Source of the DNA: Haloferula sp. BvORR071
GTDB taxonomy: Bacteria > Verrucomicrobiota > Verrucomicrobiia > Verrucomicrobiales > Akkermansiaceae
Assembly: GCF_000739615.1 (NCBI RefSeq)
Contig: NZ_BATP01000001.1
Span: 62,001-126,000, forward strand
Direction of reading: 5' to 3'
Length of the DNA: 64,000 nt
Shown: piece after piece, positions 9,249 through 17,841 of the stretch
Numbering within the stretch: the stretch's first letter is position 1
How the letters are laid out: each line of letters starts with the position of its first letter
Program-made: the position numbers and the translations under genes
The notes under the pieces: model-generated
The model's input: the letters and a program-made list of their open reading frames with translations, nothing else
What the model was told of the DNA's origin: nothing
Database searches by the model: none

Positions 9249-9458
9249 TCAGTTCACCCGCCTCCAGACCCATATGTCGCCTGCGGGGTCCGGGTAAAGC
9301 ACGAGGGCGAAATCCCACAAGGCTTGGCCCGACCATCTGATTGGCCCCGAGACTATGAAGTCGGGCTTCGGTCCTTCTTCCTTGGAAAGAACCCAATCTC
9401 CCTTCTCGCATTCAGAGAAGGTAGCTCGCTGCTGACCGAATGGAAGAGACCCGACCAT
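9249..9458 (-). CDS. small-protein family B, copy 1
   Basis: The 69-residue protein starts MVGSLPFGQQRATFSECEKG and continues DWVLSKEEGPKPDFIVSGPI and WDFALVLYPDPAGDIWVWRR. It aligns with the broken frame at 15410-15640 (PLPFGEQREHPVDCQHGDWV, then VLQATSAGEEVVWKRV). The shared PFGxQR, GDW and xVWxRV positions show a small gene family. Function is unknown. This copy is intact. Confidence 0.5.
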   Translation of the reverse strand: MVGSLPFGQQRATFSECEKGDWVLSKEEGPKPDFIVSGPIRWSGQALWDFALVLYPDPAGDIWVWRRVN

Positions 9459-9694
9459 CCCGCAATTTCGCGCATACTGTGCCGGAGGCCAAGCCCATTC
9501 CGGCCGGTCAACGCCGGATGTTTTCTTCCGCTACCAGAAGGTCCGCTGGTCGGACATGGACAGCAGTAGTAAGCGACCAAACCCAAGGCAATGCCTCCAA
9601 TCAGGAACCAGCCAGCGGCCAGTATGGCTGCGGCCTGACCAGCACGTCCCACTCGGGCCTGCCTCGCTCGCGATTCCAGTCCCTGACGAGGCAC
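9353..9694 (-). CDS. possible small membrane protein
   Basis: An open frame of 113 residues has one clear hydrophobic segment (AAILAAGWFLIGGIALGLVA) followed by YYCCPCPTSGPSG. Its 3' part overlaps the family B gene at 9249-9458 in another frame, so either the true end is earlier or one of the two is spurious. It is reported because the membrane segment is convincing and the neighbours run in the same direction. Confidence 0.25.
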   Translation of the reverse strand: MPRQGLESRARQARVGRAGQAAAILAAGWFLIGGIALGLVAYYCCPCPTSGPSGSGRKHPALTGRNGLGLRHSMREIAGWSGLFHSVSSELPSLNARREIGFFPRKKDRSPTS

Positions 9695-9796
9695 TGGGCG
9701 GGAGCGTCCCGGGCAATACCGCTATGGAAGTTCATGGGGAGGCTGTGGGAACCACTGCACCCTTGGAACCGCAGCCTCAAAAGTCACGCCCGCCAG

Positions 9797-10326
9797 TCAG
9801 GGGCTCGCCCCCGCAAACGGTAACTCGCCCGGCTCCCTATCGGCGGCTGACCGCCCAAGCTGCTGGCCGACTGCTGGAGCCGGGCTATGTTGACTTGGCT
9901 CTTTCCAGTGTTTGAGCGTGGCGGGCTGTGCGCTGGACCCGTCACGGACCAGTGACCACAAGACCGAGCCGACAATACCGAGCGTGAGGATCAGGATGCC
10001 CAGTTCCACCTGAAATACCTTGAGGTGGCGGGCAATTCCTTCCCTCAGGTTCATCACCACCACTTCGCACGGCGGGAGGGGCAGGTACACCCGAAGATCC
10101 CATCTGGGGCCCGCCCTGCTGACCATGGGTCTTGGCGGGTCTTCCAGATAACGGCCCCCCAGTTGCAAGGACAGGAGGTGGAGATGCTTCAGGAATGCTG
10201 CCGGCAGCGCGGGTGGTTTTGGTTTTACCTTGGGGACATCGCCGGGCTGAACGACGTTGCTCATAAGTTCGGGCGCCGCGAAAGCGGCTGTTGGAATCAG
10301 GGCAAAAGCAATTTCAACCGGTTCAT
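9797..10326 (-). pseudogene. exported single-TM protein, frameshifted in its signal peptide
   Basis: The upstream gene ends in TGATG, giving an ATG at 10326 that starts MNRLKLLLP and then hits TGA. One extra C in the CCC run (10302-10300) would continue it as LIPTAAFAAPELMSN, completing a proper signal peptide. The rest of the frame is VQPGDVPKVKPKPPALPAAF, LREGIARHLKVFQVELG, a membrane segment (ILILTLGIVGSVLWSLV) and a Pro/Gln/Arg-rich tail. The family is not recognised. A one-base deletion, real or artefactual, is the simplest explanation. Confidence 0.5.
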
Positions 10327-10634
10327 CAATGCCGGCTATTCCGTGGCGCTGGGGGCTGCCTTCCGGCGCTCCCCGCGGTGAGTTGTTGGTGTTTCGCCAC
10401 GCGTGCCAGGCGCAGTCGTTCTGCTGCCTCCAGAATGGCTTCCTGGCGCTTCGGATCGGACTGGCCCGTAATCTCCCGCATCGCCTGGTCATAGTCGGAT
10501 TTTGAGATCTGGTGGGCATATCGTCCGGCAGTCAGCGCGAGCTGGCGGGTTCTGGCGTAGACCCGGTCCCGGCTTGGGGGCAGCGGCGGGCAGCTATCAC
10601 CTTCCGGCGGGGCTCCCGGTGCGGTGTTGTACAT
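10326..10634 (-). CDS. hypothetical soluble protein
   Basis: The 102-residue protein has a helical core, DRVYARTRQLALTAGRYAHQ, SKSDYDQAMREITGQSDPKR and QEAILEAAERLRLARVAKHQ, framed by Pro-rich ends. I do not recognise the family. Its stop overlaps the start of the exported protein downstream (TGATG), which argues for coupled expression of the two. Confidence 0.5.
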   Translation of the reverse strand: MYNTAPGAPPEGDSCPPLPPSRDRVYARTRQLALTAGRYAHQISKSDYDQAMREITGQSDPKRQEAILEAAERLRLARVAKHQQLTAGSAGRQPPAPRNSRH

Positions 10635-10746
10635 GAGATCTTAAGGATGGAGTGGCCCGATCGACGACGCTCCGAGGAGGCTTGGCAGGAGTTCAAGAAC
10701 GCGGTCGATCGGGCAGAAGGTGGGTTCAGGGAATGAACTCGTTTCT

Positions 10747-11451
10747 TCAGGAATGAAGTGCTGCGGCCTTCGCCCCGAGGTGAGCCCCCTTCCGCTGGAT
10801 GTCCCATTTGGCCATTTCCAGGAAGACTTTCGACTCGTCGTGGTCAATGCGTGTCACCGCGGAGGCAGGCAGCAGGATCTGTTTGCCGTCATACCAGTGA
10901 CCGGTTTCGATCACCCATTCGCCGATGATCCATGTTTGATCATCGACCATGAAGCTGCTGACCGAGCCGATCGATCCGTCGCTGGCCTGGACATCGTAGC
11001 CGGCGATGCCGTGGGTGCTGAAGAGCCGGACATACTCGTGGCGATGGCGCTGGGGCGGCGCTTCTTCCGCGACGACTTTGTCGGGGATCTTGGCCGGTGA
11101 AGCGGTGTCGCCACCGACATCGGCATCTTCCCAGTAGGGTGGCCAGCCGTAGTGGCGGTAGTAGTCTTTCTCGAAGCTGCGGGAGACCGGGCGGTGCGAT
11201 TGAATGCTTGGACTTTCCTCGATTTGCTTCCGCGTGAGTTTTACGGCCAGGACCTTCTCGCTGCGCGGCACCTTTTCAAAGGCATGGGGGGAGAGCAGTA
11301 CCAGCCGCTTCATCAGCCAGAGGCCGGTGTCGACGACCATGTAGCGGATGGCCCCGGTTTGTTCCTCAAAGTAGAAGTCCTTGACGTGGCCGATGTCGCC
11401 GTCGGAGGCGACAAGCTTTTGGCCGTAGGCCGATTTGATGTTGTAGAGCAT
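10747..11451 (-). CDS. two-domain PRC-barrel protein
   Basis: The 234-residue cytoplasmic protein has two PRC-barrel domains, about residues 5-85 (GQKLVASDGDIGHVKDFYFE, IRYMVVDTGLWL) and 140-225 (YDVQASDGSIGSVSSFMVDD, WIIGEWVIETGHWYDGKQIL). They are joined by a charged linker. PRC barrels bind RNA, protein or membranes in different contexts. Stand-alone double-PRC proteins of this kind occur in many soil bacteria, often near stress genes, with no defined reaction. The frame is intact and the start is supported by immediate entry into the first domain. Confidence 0.8.
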   Translation of the reverse strand: MLYNIKSAYGQKLVASDGDIGHVKDFYFEEQTGAIRYMVVDTGLWLMKRLVLLSPHAFEKVPRSEKVLAVKLTRKQIEESPSIQSHRPVSRSFEKDYYRHYGWPPYWEDADVGGDTASPAKIPDKVVAEEAPPQRHRHEYVRLFSTHGIAGYDVQASDGSIGSVSSFMVDDQTWIIGEWVIETGHWYDGKQILLPASAVTRIDHDESKVFLEMAKWDIQRKGAHLGAKAAALHS

Positions 11452-11543
11452 GAGCTGGGCGGATCGCTGAATTCTGCCGGCATGGGAGAGCGAGGAGCCT
11501 CTGGCATCACCGTGGAGTCATCCTAGCGCAGACCGTGCGAATC

Positions 11544-11700
11544 CCCCATGGGGTGTAGTTCTACTTTCATTCCCCGAAGCTTCGCTGAGGGAGACGGTCC
11601 TCATCGCCGAAGCAGTCACCCGGAAGATCCCTTCGCAGCGATGTAGTGGTGGTATCGGGGGTTCGCCTCCTATGGGGCGAGTAGGGTTACACCCCATAGG
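11544..11700. promoter_or_regulatory. inverted ATGGGGTGTA repeats upstream of the NarL-type kinase
   Basis: CCCCATGGGG followed by TGTAGTTCTAC occurs at 11544-11564. A 9-bp perfect inverted repeat, CCTATGGGG ... CCCCATAGG, occurs at 11669-11700, and its right arm read on the minus strand gives CCTATGGGGTGTAACCCTAC. The shared core ATGGGGTGTA appears in opposite orientations. A related palindrome is found after the regulator gene at 13687-13702. These are candidate binding sites for the adjacent LuxR-type regulator. No other gene lies in 11452-11822. Confidence 0.4.
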
Positions 11701-11822
11701 ATTGGCGGCGGTCGTGAGCGACATTCTCCCGCTGCCGCTCCGCAAAAGAGTTCGCCAAGCGTCTCCTTGCGGCGGAAGCTGGGGATTGCTCGGGACGTTC
11801 GCCCGCGGTTCCTGATACAATT

Positions 11823-12953
11823 ATGAAAATGCAAGCTCCGCCGATCCTCCATGGCTATCTCGCGGCCTTGCGGCGGCATATCGAACATGCTTCTGGCAGA
11901 GGGCGCCAAGCGGCGCAGAAGCTCGGGTTGCTCGCCCTCAAGCGCGGGCTCAGCACCCCCGGCGTTGCCCAGGTTCACCAGCGCTCGCTGGTGAGCTTGG
12001 GACTCATTCGTTACCCGGAGGACATCGCAGCAGGCGTGATCCAGCGAGCTGCGGATTTTTTCACCGCCACGGTGACGCCTATCGAGGAGGCCCAGTATGG
12101 GCTGGTAGAGGCCAACGCGCGCTTGCAGGCGGCGGTGGAAACCCTCAGCCAGCGCAGCGATGAACTGCGGGCTGCGAACGAAGAGCTGCGGCAGGAGATT
12201 GCCCGACGCAAGGAAGTCGAAAGCTCCTTGCGGACCAGCGAGCTCACCTCCAGCCAGTTGCTGGCGAAGTCGCGGGAAATGCAGGAAGAACTCCGCTACC
12301 TGTCGCGCCGGTTGATTGCCGCCCAAGAGGAGGAGCGCAAGCGGATCAGCCGGGAACTGCACGATGTGATCGCGCAGACTCTGACCGGCATCAATGTGCG
12401 GCTCTCCACCTTGAAGCTGCAGACAACTGCCAACGCGAAGGACTTCCAGAAGAAGATCGCATTCACCCAGCGCCTGCTCGAGAAGTCGATGGGGGTGGTG
12501 CACCGCTTCGCTTTCGATTTGCGGCCGACCGTGCTTGACGATCTCGGGCTGGTTCCCGCGCTGCGCTCCTACATCAAGGCCTTCATCTCGCGCACCGGCA
12601 TTCATGTCGACTTCACCGCAGCCACGGGGGTCGAGAAGTTGGCGAATGCGGAGCTCACGGTGCTCTACCGCATCGCTCAGGAAGGCCTCGCCAATATCGC
12701 CCGCCACGCGCGGGCGAGCCGGGCAGAGATCGCAATCTCAATCCACGCTGGAGGAGTGCGTATGGAGATCACGGACAATGAGCGGGGCTTCCGCTTGGAC
12801 AGCACGGCGAAGTCCGGGCGCCGCGAGCGCCTGGGAATTCTCGGTATGCGGGAGCGCGTGGAGATGATCGGCGGCAGCTTCCATGTCGAATCGGCGGTGA
12901 CAAAGGGGACGATGCTCCGCGTCGATCTCCCGCAAGCGGCCGGCGCGAAGTGA
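11823..12953 (+). CDS. NarL-type sensor histidine kinase
   Basis: The 376-residue protein has no membrane segment. Residues 100-170 form a coiled coil, then the HisKA_3 dimerisation helix with phosphoacceptor His180 in ERKRISRELHDVIAQ. The ATPase domain follows with N-box QEGLANIARHARA and G-boxes DNERGF and LGILGMRERVEMIGG. The usual DNGxGF is DNERGF here, a small deviation. It is followed after 21 bases by a LuxR-type response regulator, so the two form a two-component system with a cytoplasmic signal input. The first 90 residues match no domain I recognise. Confidence 0.88.
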   Translation: MKMQAPPILHGYLAALRRHIEHASGRGRQAAQKLGLLALKRGLSTPGVAQVHQRSLVSLGLIRYPEDIAAGVIQRAADFFTATVTPIEEAQYGLVEANARLQAAVETLSQRSDELRAANEELRQEIARRKEVESSLRTSELTSSQLLAKSREMQEELRYLSRRLIAAQEEERKRISRELHDVIAQTLTGINVRLSTLKLQTTANAKDFQKKIAFTQRLLEKSMGVVHRFAFDLRPTVLDDLGLVPALRSYIKAFISRTGIHVDFTAATGVEKLANAELTVLYRIAQEGLANIARHARASRAEIAISIHAGGVRMEITDNERGFRLDSTAKSGRRERLGILGMRERVEMIGGSFHVESAVTKGTMLRVDLPQAAGAK

Positions 12954-12974
12954 GGCACCTCGAAAGACCCTGAT

Positions 12975-13679
12975 ATGCCCTTGAAAGCCATCACCGTCCT
13001 CCTGGTCGAGGATCACACGATTGTCCGCGAGGGTCTGCGCGCCTTGCTGAAGCTGGAGACTGGTATACAGATCGTGGGTGAAGCGGAGAACGGCCGCCAG
13101 GCCGTCGCGCTCACGCGCAAGCTTCGGCCCGCGGTGGTAGTGATGGACGTCGCGATGCCCCTTCTCAACGGTATGGAAGCCACCCGCCAGATCCTGGCGG
13201 CTCATCCCAAGACCAAGATCCTGATCCTCTCCGCCCACAGCGACGATGCCTACGTGGAAAGGGCCTTGGCGCTGGGTGCCTCCGGATATCTCGTCAAGCA
13301 AACCTCCGCGCACATCCTTGGCGAGGCCATTCGCAAGGTGTGGCTCGGGATGAGGTTCTTCAGTCCCACGATCTCACGGCGCCTCGATCATGAGCAACTG
13401 CAAGAGCGGGGCAAAGCGGAAGGGAAGAAGGATCCCGCGCGCCTGACCCCGCGGGAAATGGAAGTCCTCCAGTTGATTGCAGAAGGAAAAGCCAACAAGC
13501 AAACCGCGGTGGAACTTCACATCAGTATCAAGACCGTCGAGAAGCACCGTCAGAGCATGATGAACAAGCTAGACATCCATGATACCGCTGGGCTCACTCG
13601 CCATGCGATTGCTGTCGGCATCATCGAAAGCAGCGTGCAGGGAACCATCGCTCCGCCTGCTGACAGTCCGCGGCGCTGA
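12975..13679 (+). CDS. NarL/LuxR-family response regulator
   Basis: The 234-residue DNA-binding regulator has a receiver with acidic pocket LLVEDHTIVREG, phosphoacceptor Asp58 (VVVMDVAMP), the switch Ser in ILILSAHSDD and Lys in GYLVKQT. A LuxR-type helix-turn-helix follows (LTPREMEVLQLIAEGKANKQ, LHISIKTVEKHRQSMMNKLD). It is paired with the kinase 21 bases upstream. The ATGGGGTGTA-type inverted repeats before the kinase gene are candidate targets, which would make the pair autoregulated. Confidence 0.92.
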   Translation: MPLKAITVLLVEDHTIVREGLRALLKLETGIQIVGEAENGRQAVALTRKLRPAVVVMDVAMPLLNGMEATRQILAAHPKTKILILSAHSDDAYVERALALGASGYLVKQTSAHILGEAIRKVWLGMRFFSPTISRRLDHEQLQERGKAEGKKDPARLTPREMEVLQLIAEGKANKQTAVELHISIKTVEKHRQSMMNKLDIHDTAGLTRHAIAVGIIESSVQGTIAPPADSPRR

Positions 13680-13694
13680 CCCCAGTTTGGGGTC
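13678..13694 (+). terminator. GACCCCA/TGGGGTC hairpin at regulator end
   Basis: A perfect 7-bp stem with a 3-base loop begins in the stop codon of the response regulator. It overlaps a second palindrome (GGGGTCTAGACCCC, 13689-13702). No T tract follows, so it could be a terminator helper or a protein-binding site. Confidence 0.35.
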
Positions 13695-13929
13695 TAGACC
13701 CCATGGCGCTTCGGGAGGTGCTCGCGTACTTGTTTACCTTGAATCGACCCGCGCTCGCCATACGCCAATCCTGGCCACGGCACCTGACCATGGGCGAGGG
13801 GCGGATCAACCGGGATGATGCATGCGTGGCAAGGGATGTCCCCCCACTCCCCGGCCGCAAGTCATGCATCGTCCCGGAAACCGGCCCGTGGGAGGCAAGC
13901 AAGCGGACGGGACAACTCGTGCAGATCAC

Positions 13930-14442
13930 ATGAAAAATCTCAATCGACTCTTCCTGACCGAACTAGGGATTTGTTTCAGCTCTGAGGCCCGACTCGGCCC
14001 AGCCTTGTTCAGGATGGCGGAGACCACTGCTTCGCTTGGCTTAAAAAGGTTGATTCGCCTCCACGGACAAGAGTCCGAGTGGAATGTAAAGCACCTTGAA
14101 GGCATCTTCGAAGCCTGTGGCGAAAAGGCTCGCGGCAAAAGGTGCGAGGCGATTGCCGGGATACTGGCAGACGGTGAGAAGTTGACCGCCGGACTTGGCC
14201 GTTCGCCGATATTCGACGCTGCGTTGATCGCGATCGCGCGCAAGATCGGTCACTGGCAGATTGCCTCCTATGCGTCCCTGGGCGAATGGGCGGACCTGCT
14301 GGCGTACGGAGAGGTTGCCGAGGTGCTAAACGGCATCCTCGACAAAAAGAAAGCCATGGGAAAATCGTTGGCCGCTATCGCCCGGAGCCAGGGCCATCCC
14401 GAAGGGCCTGAAAAGCCGCGGGTGAAGAAAGTTGCCGGCTGA
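13930..14442 (+). CDS. DUF892 (YciE/YciF-type ferritin-like) protein
   Basis: The 170-residue protein starts MKNLNRLFLTELGICFSSEA. It has the long amphipathic helices and the RLIRLHGQESEWNVKHLEGI and IARKIGHWQIASYASLGEWA segments of the DUF892 ferritin-like family, induced under stress in several bacteria. The usual metal-ligand pattern (E in the first helix, ExxH-type in the second) is only partly clear. The ATG at 13930 is chosen over upstream starts because it begins exactly at the family's first helix. The C-terminus is Lys/Pro-rich. Confidence 0.75.
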   Translation: MKNLNRLFLTELGICFSSEARLGPALFRMAETTASLGLKRLIRLHGQESEWNVKHLEGIFEACGEKARGKRCEAIAGILADGEKLTAGLGRSPIFDAALIAIARKIGHWQIASYASLGEWADLLAYGEVAEVLNGILDKKKAMGKSLAAIARSQGHPEGPEKPRVKKVAG

Positions 14443-14528
14443 AGATCCGTGGATCGTGCCGGGTGGGCCGAAACCTTGGCGCAGTTGGGCCATTGCTACT
14501 TTTCATTGCGCGCGGACAATCTTCCCCG

Positions 14529-14765
14529 ATGAGTGAACCTTTCGTTAGTGACCGACCCCCGGGTGAGGGGTGGTTCTGGTGGAGACAGGACGAGTATGGG
14601 CCTTGGACTCCCGTGGAGGTCCACGAAGACAAAGGGGAGCTCTACAGCCGCAGCGATGATGACCGGGAGTATCAGTGCGAGGATAATCCTCAGACCCCGT
14701 TCCGGGGACACTGGTGGTCCGCCCGTTTGGTTCCCCCGCAAGACAAGAGGCCGGATGACGACTAG
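14529..14765 (+). CDS. small Trp-rich hypothetical protein
   Basis: The 78-residue protein has the pattern PPGEGWFWWRQDEYGPWTPV, then acidic RSDDDREYQCEDNPQTPFRG and HWWSARLVPP. Such short Trp/acid-rich proteins are often phage- or island-borne with unknown roles. The ATG at 14529 is preceded by TTCCCCG and no clear ribosome-binding site. The frame is intact and looks coding. Confidence 0.45.
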   Translation: MSEPFVSDRPPGEGWFWWRQDEYGPWTPVEVHEDKGELYSRSDDDREYQCEDNPQTPFRGHWWSARLVPPQDKRPDDD

Positions 14766-15096
14766 GGGAGCTTGGCTAGGAGTGGTGATGGGCACCACCC
14801 CCGCGCCACTCGCCGGAATGTCACGCCAGCCACAGCATTGGGTAGAGAGCTCCCGAAGGTGAGATACTGGTTTCCCGTAAGAACGGCTTCTCAACCATGT
14901 CTTCGGCTCGCCGGGCGATTGCCACCGATATGCAAGAAATGGGAGCCGTGGTCCTCCATAACCGAGTTCTCATCTTTCCCGATCGGCCAAGGCGGAAGAA
15001 GCCTGCCGACTCACTTACCTTTGTGTGCCAGGGAAACTGTCACCGCACCGGGAGGCACGGCGTGATCCTCCAACTAGCTTTCGCGCGAGGGGTCGG
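14766..15096. other. intergenic stretch, no supported gene
   Basis: One open frame from 14897 starts plausibly (DMQEMGAVVLHNRVLIFPDR) but soon becomes Arg/Ser-rich noise and lies over the kinase remnant on the other strand. I see no RNA gene or repeat. Confidence 0.35.
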
Positions 15097-15299
15097 ACCC
15101 TCGCCTGTAGCTTTCCCGCGCTGTTCGGAAGGACTCCGGGGACTTCGCAGATCCTTGATGACGGCAAGAAGCATCTCATCGGCGCGGTCGCGAAGCAGCC
15201 GGGGCCTTGGTCTCCCGCAGGCCAGATTTTCCGCGCGAACTACTCCCATTCCCGAACAATCTGATCAATGTTGTCCGAAATGAACCGGTAAAGCCGCAT
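15097..15299 (-). pseudogene. remnant of a sensor-kinase N-terminal domain (RsbRD-like)
   Basis: From ATG 15299 the frame reads MRLYRFISDNIDQIVREWE, stop (TAG 15242-15240), FARKIWPAG. The sequence resumes in another frame as RPRLLRDRADEMLLAVIKDL, RSPRSPSEQRGKATGEG. This order is the usual start of RsbRD-N-type sensor kinases (RLYxFIxxNxxxIxxEWExFAR, then LRDxxxxxLxxIxxDL). The gene has therefore lost its kinase part and carries both a stop and a frameshift. It is a clear relic of a larger gene. Confidence 0.55.
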
Positions 15300-15409
15300 T
15301 CCCGCCGTTCATCCGCTTCGGGCAAGGTATTCGAGGAGATTCCGCTGCAAACGTCGCGAGCTTCGCAAGATGCACGCGTAAGCATCAAGGAGCGGCACTA
15401 CTCGGCTGT

Positions 15410-15640
15410 TCAGAGTACTCGCTTCCACACCACCTCTTCTCCAGCCGAGGTCGCCTGAAGCACTGGTAAAAAGATTCAAGCCCGAGAGCGGCGGCTGGCA
15501 CCCGGGGGACGAAACGCTTGGGTTTCCTTACGACCGGTCCAACGTGGGACAGCCTCTTTCGTAACCCAATCGCCATGCTGGCAATCCACGGGATGTTCGC
15601 GTTGTTCGCCGAAAGGCAGCGGTGTAAGGGAATTTGGCAT
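15410..15640 (-). pseudogene. small-protein family B, copy 2 (in-frame TGA)
   Basis: From ATG 15640 the frame reads MPNSLTPLPFGEQREHPVDC, QHGDWVTKEAVP, then SRRSRA, stop (TGA 15478-15476), IFLPVLQATSAGEEVVWKRV, ending at TGA 15412-15410. The part after the stop still aligns with the intact copy at 9249-9458 (FALVLYPDPAGDIWVWRRV). The TGA falls where that copy has Trp (ALWDF). One G-to-A change would restore the frame. Confidence 0.5.
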
Positions 15641-15729
15641 TATGGAAGGCTTGCCGCGTTTTTTCCCGCGATGCGCGAGCAAGGCGACAGACAGTCGAGA
15701 AACTGTAGGTAGCAGAACTTGGAATTCCG

Positions 15730-17643
15730 CTATGTAATGCGAGGGACTGATCCGAGAACCTCTGAGTCAGCGAGCAAAGACAAGAGTTCGTCCAGCTTCA
15801 CAGGTTTCACGAGATGATGAGTAAAACCTGCCTCTTGCGATCGGCTTCGGTCCTGACCACCACCCCATCCCGAGACCGCAATGAACGTTGTTTGAGGAGA
15901 TTGTTCCAAGACCCTCCGCGCAACTTCGTAGCCATCGATTCCTGGCAGGCCTATATCGCAGATGCAGAACCGAGGGCGAAATTCGATGGCTTTAGAAACC
16001 GCGGTTAAGCCGTCGGAGGCGGTTATAACGCTGATGCCACGTGCTTCCAATGCAGTCTTGAGCAGTTCGGCGGCGTCCAGATTGTCATCGACCACAAGGA
16101 CCGTCCCGGCGATGAACACTGGAGGTTCCACTGGAACGTCGGGGGGCTGCAAGACAGGAAGATAAGAATCTGCCCTGGGGAGTCTGATTGTGAATTTGCT
16201 GCCTAACCCGAGGCCGGCACTTTCGGCACTGACGCTGCCGCCGTGCAATTCTGTAAGGGATTTCACAACTGCTAACCCAATCCCAAGTCCGTTGTCGGAT
16301 CCCGACCCCTGCGAGAAAAGTTCAAAAATGGAATCAAGTTCTTCCGACCTCAAACCTGCGCCCGTGTCGGCGACAGTCAGCTCGACGGACTCATCGCGGG
16401 CGTGAAGGAAGATCTCGATCTCTTCGTCCGGGGAAGTGAACTTGAAGGCATTCAAAAGCAGGTTCACCACGCATTGTTCCAAGCGCACCACGTCGCCCTG
16501 GACCCATATGGGTTCTGCGGGTAGATGGACGGGAATCTCCCGACGCCTCTGATCGGCTGTATTCTGGCAAGCCGCAACCGCTGAACGGACTACCTCGCTG
16601 AGATCCACGCGTTCTGCTTTTAAAACGATCTTTCCTTGAGTGATCCTGGACACTTCCAAAAGGTCGTCGATCAAGTGCACCATCGTGTTCATTTGGCCCT
16701 CCATGATGCCGAGGACCCTTTTTCGAACCTCCTCAGGAGTGTCTGGGCGATTGAGAAGTTCAATCCCTGTCCGGATTGGGGCCAAGGGGTTGCGAAGTTC
16801 GTGCGCGAGCGTCGCGATAAATTCATTCTTGCGGCGATCGGTTTCGCTCAGTGCGTCCTCCATCAGTTTTCGCGAAGTGAGATCTCTCGCGATCTTCACG
16901 AATTTTACAGGCCTGCTTCCCTTGACAGGGGAGACGGTGCCACTCGCGAAAAAGCGGGTGCCGTCTTTTTTCAGGTGCCACCGTTCATCGGAAGAACGTC
17001 CATCCCTCGCGGCGGCTACCAGTTCACGACCCGGAATCTCCGCAGCCCGATCTTCCGGAGTGAAGAGGATTTCAAAGCTTTGGCCGACGATTTCATCCTC
17101 ATGATAGCCGAAGATCCGCTCCGCCCCGGCTGACCAGGACACTACCTTTAGCTCTTCGCAAATCGTGAAGATCGCAAAATCAACTGCACTTTCGATCAGT
17201 TCACGCTCGAAATCCGAGTCGCTGGGCGGCCGCTGCTTATTCTGGTCATCTTCGAGGATGACCGCGGTACCAAAGAATCCCTCTGGACCGTTCAAGGAGG
17301 GAAGCGGCACCACATGATTCGAGATTCTCCGGTAAATTCCCTCCTTATCGCGAAGCGGGTGTTCAATGTAAAACGAGACGCCGCGCTCGAACGCCGTTCG
17401 AAATTTGTGAAGACACGCAACTTTGTCATCGGGAGGCAGTCCTGAGGTCCAGCCATCGTTCAGCTCTTCCGAAGGGTCACGTCCGGAAATTCCCGACCAG
17501 GCCTTGTTGAACCAGATCCTGTTGCCCTCTCTATCGGCGATCCAAGCGCCGGTCTCCCACTCATCAGCCAGCTCACGAAGCGCCGGAGAAAATCCTGCGT
17601 TGAGATCGGCCGCGTTACCGGAGAGGGGATTGTCTTGGGCCAT
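15730..17643 (-). CDS. PAS-PAS hybrid histidine kinase with C-terminal receiver
   Basis: The 637-residue soluble kinase has PAS domain 1 at about 25-135 and PAS domain 2 at about 150-265 (VVSWSAGAERIFGYHEDEIV). HisKA has phosphoacceptor His281 in FIATLAHELRNPLAPI. HATPase has VVNLLLNAFKF, DTGAGL and GLGIGLAVVKSL. The C-terminal receiver (VLVVDDNLDAAELL) has Asp in FCICDIGLPGIDG and Lys in HLVKPVK. The ATG at 17643 is chosen because AGAGGGAG lies nine bases upstream; the GTG at 17664 lies in that site. There is no adjacent regulator, so output is probably by phosphotransfer. Confidence 0.9.
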   Translation of the reverse strand: MAQDNPLSGNAADLNAGFSPALRELADEWETGAWIADREGNRIWFNKAWSGISGRDPSEELNDGWTSGLPPDDKVACLHKFRTAFERGVSFYIEHPLRDKEGIYRRISNHVVPLPSLNGPEGFFGTAVILEDDQNKQRPPSDSDFERELIESAVDFAIFTICEELKVVSWSAGAERIFGYHEDEIVGQSFEILFTPEDRAAEIPGRELVAAARDGRSSDERWHLKKDGTRFFASGTVSPVKGSRPVKFVKIARDLTSRKLMEDALSETDRRKNEFIATLAHELRNPLAPIRTGIELLNRPDTPEEVRKRVLGIMEGQMNTMVHLIDDLLEVSRITQGKIVLKAERVDLSEVVRSAVAACQNTADQRRREIPVHLPAEPIWVQGDVVRLEQCVVNLLLNAFKFTSPDEEIEIFLHARDESVELTVADTGAGLRSEELDSIFELFSQGSGSDNGLGIGLAVVKSLTELHGGSVSAESAGLGLGSKFTIRLPRADSYLPVLQPPDVPVEPPVFIAGTVLVVDDNLDAAELLKTALEARGISVITASDGLTAVSKAIEFRPRFCICDIGLPGIDGYEVARRVLEQSPQTTFIAVSGWGGGQDRSRSQEAGFTHHLVKPVKLDELLSLLADSEVLGSVPRIT

Positions 17644-17841
17644 GGGTTGATACTCCCTCTGCACAAAATAAGCCTACATCAACCAGTTATTCTCATATTC
17701 CTATTTTTCAGCGACTTGTGACAGCGTCAGGTCTCAAATTTCAAAAGTCTTGAATCAAGAGGCTAGAACGCGATGTGCGACGCAACCCTGTAGAAGTAGG
17801 TATAAGGGCAGTTTGCATGAGTCGATCGTGCACAGGATGGG

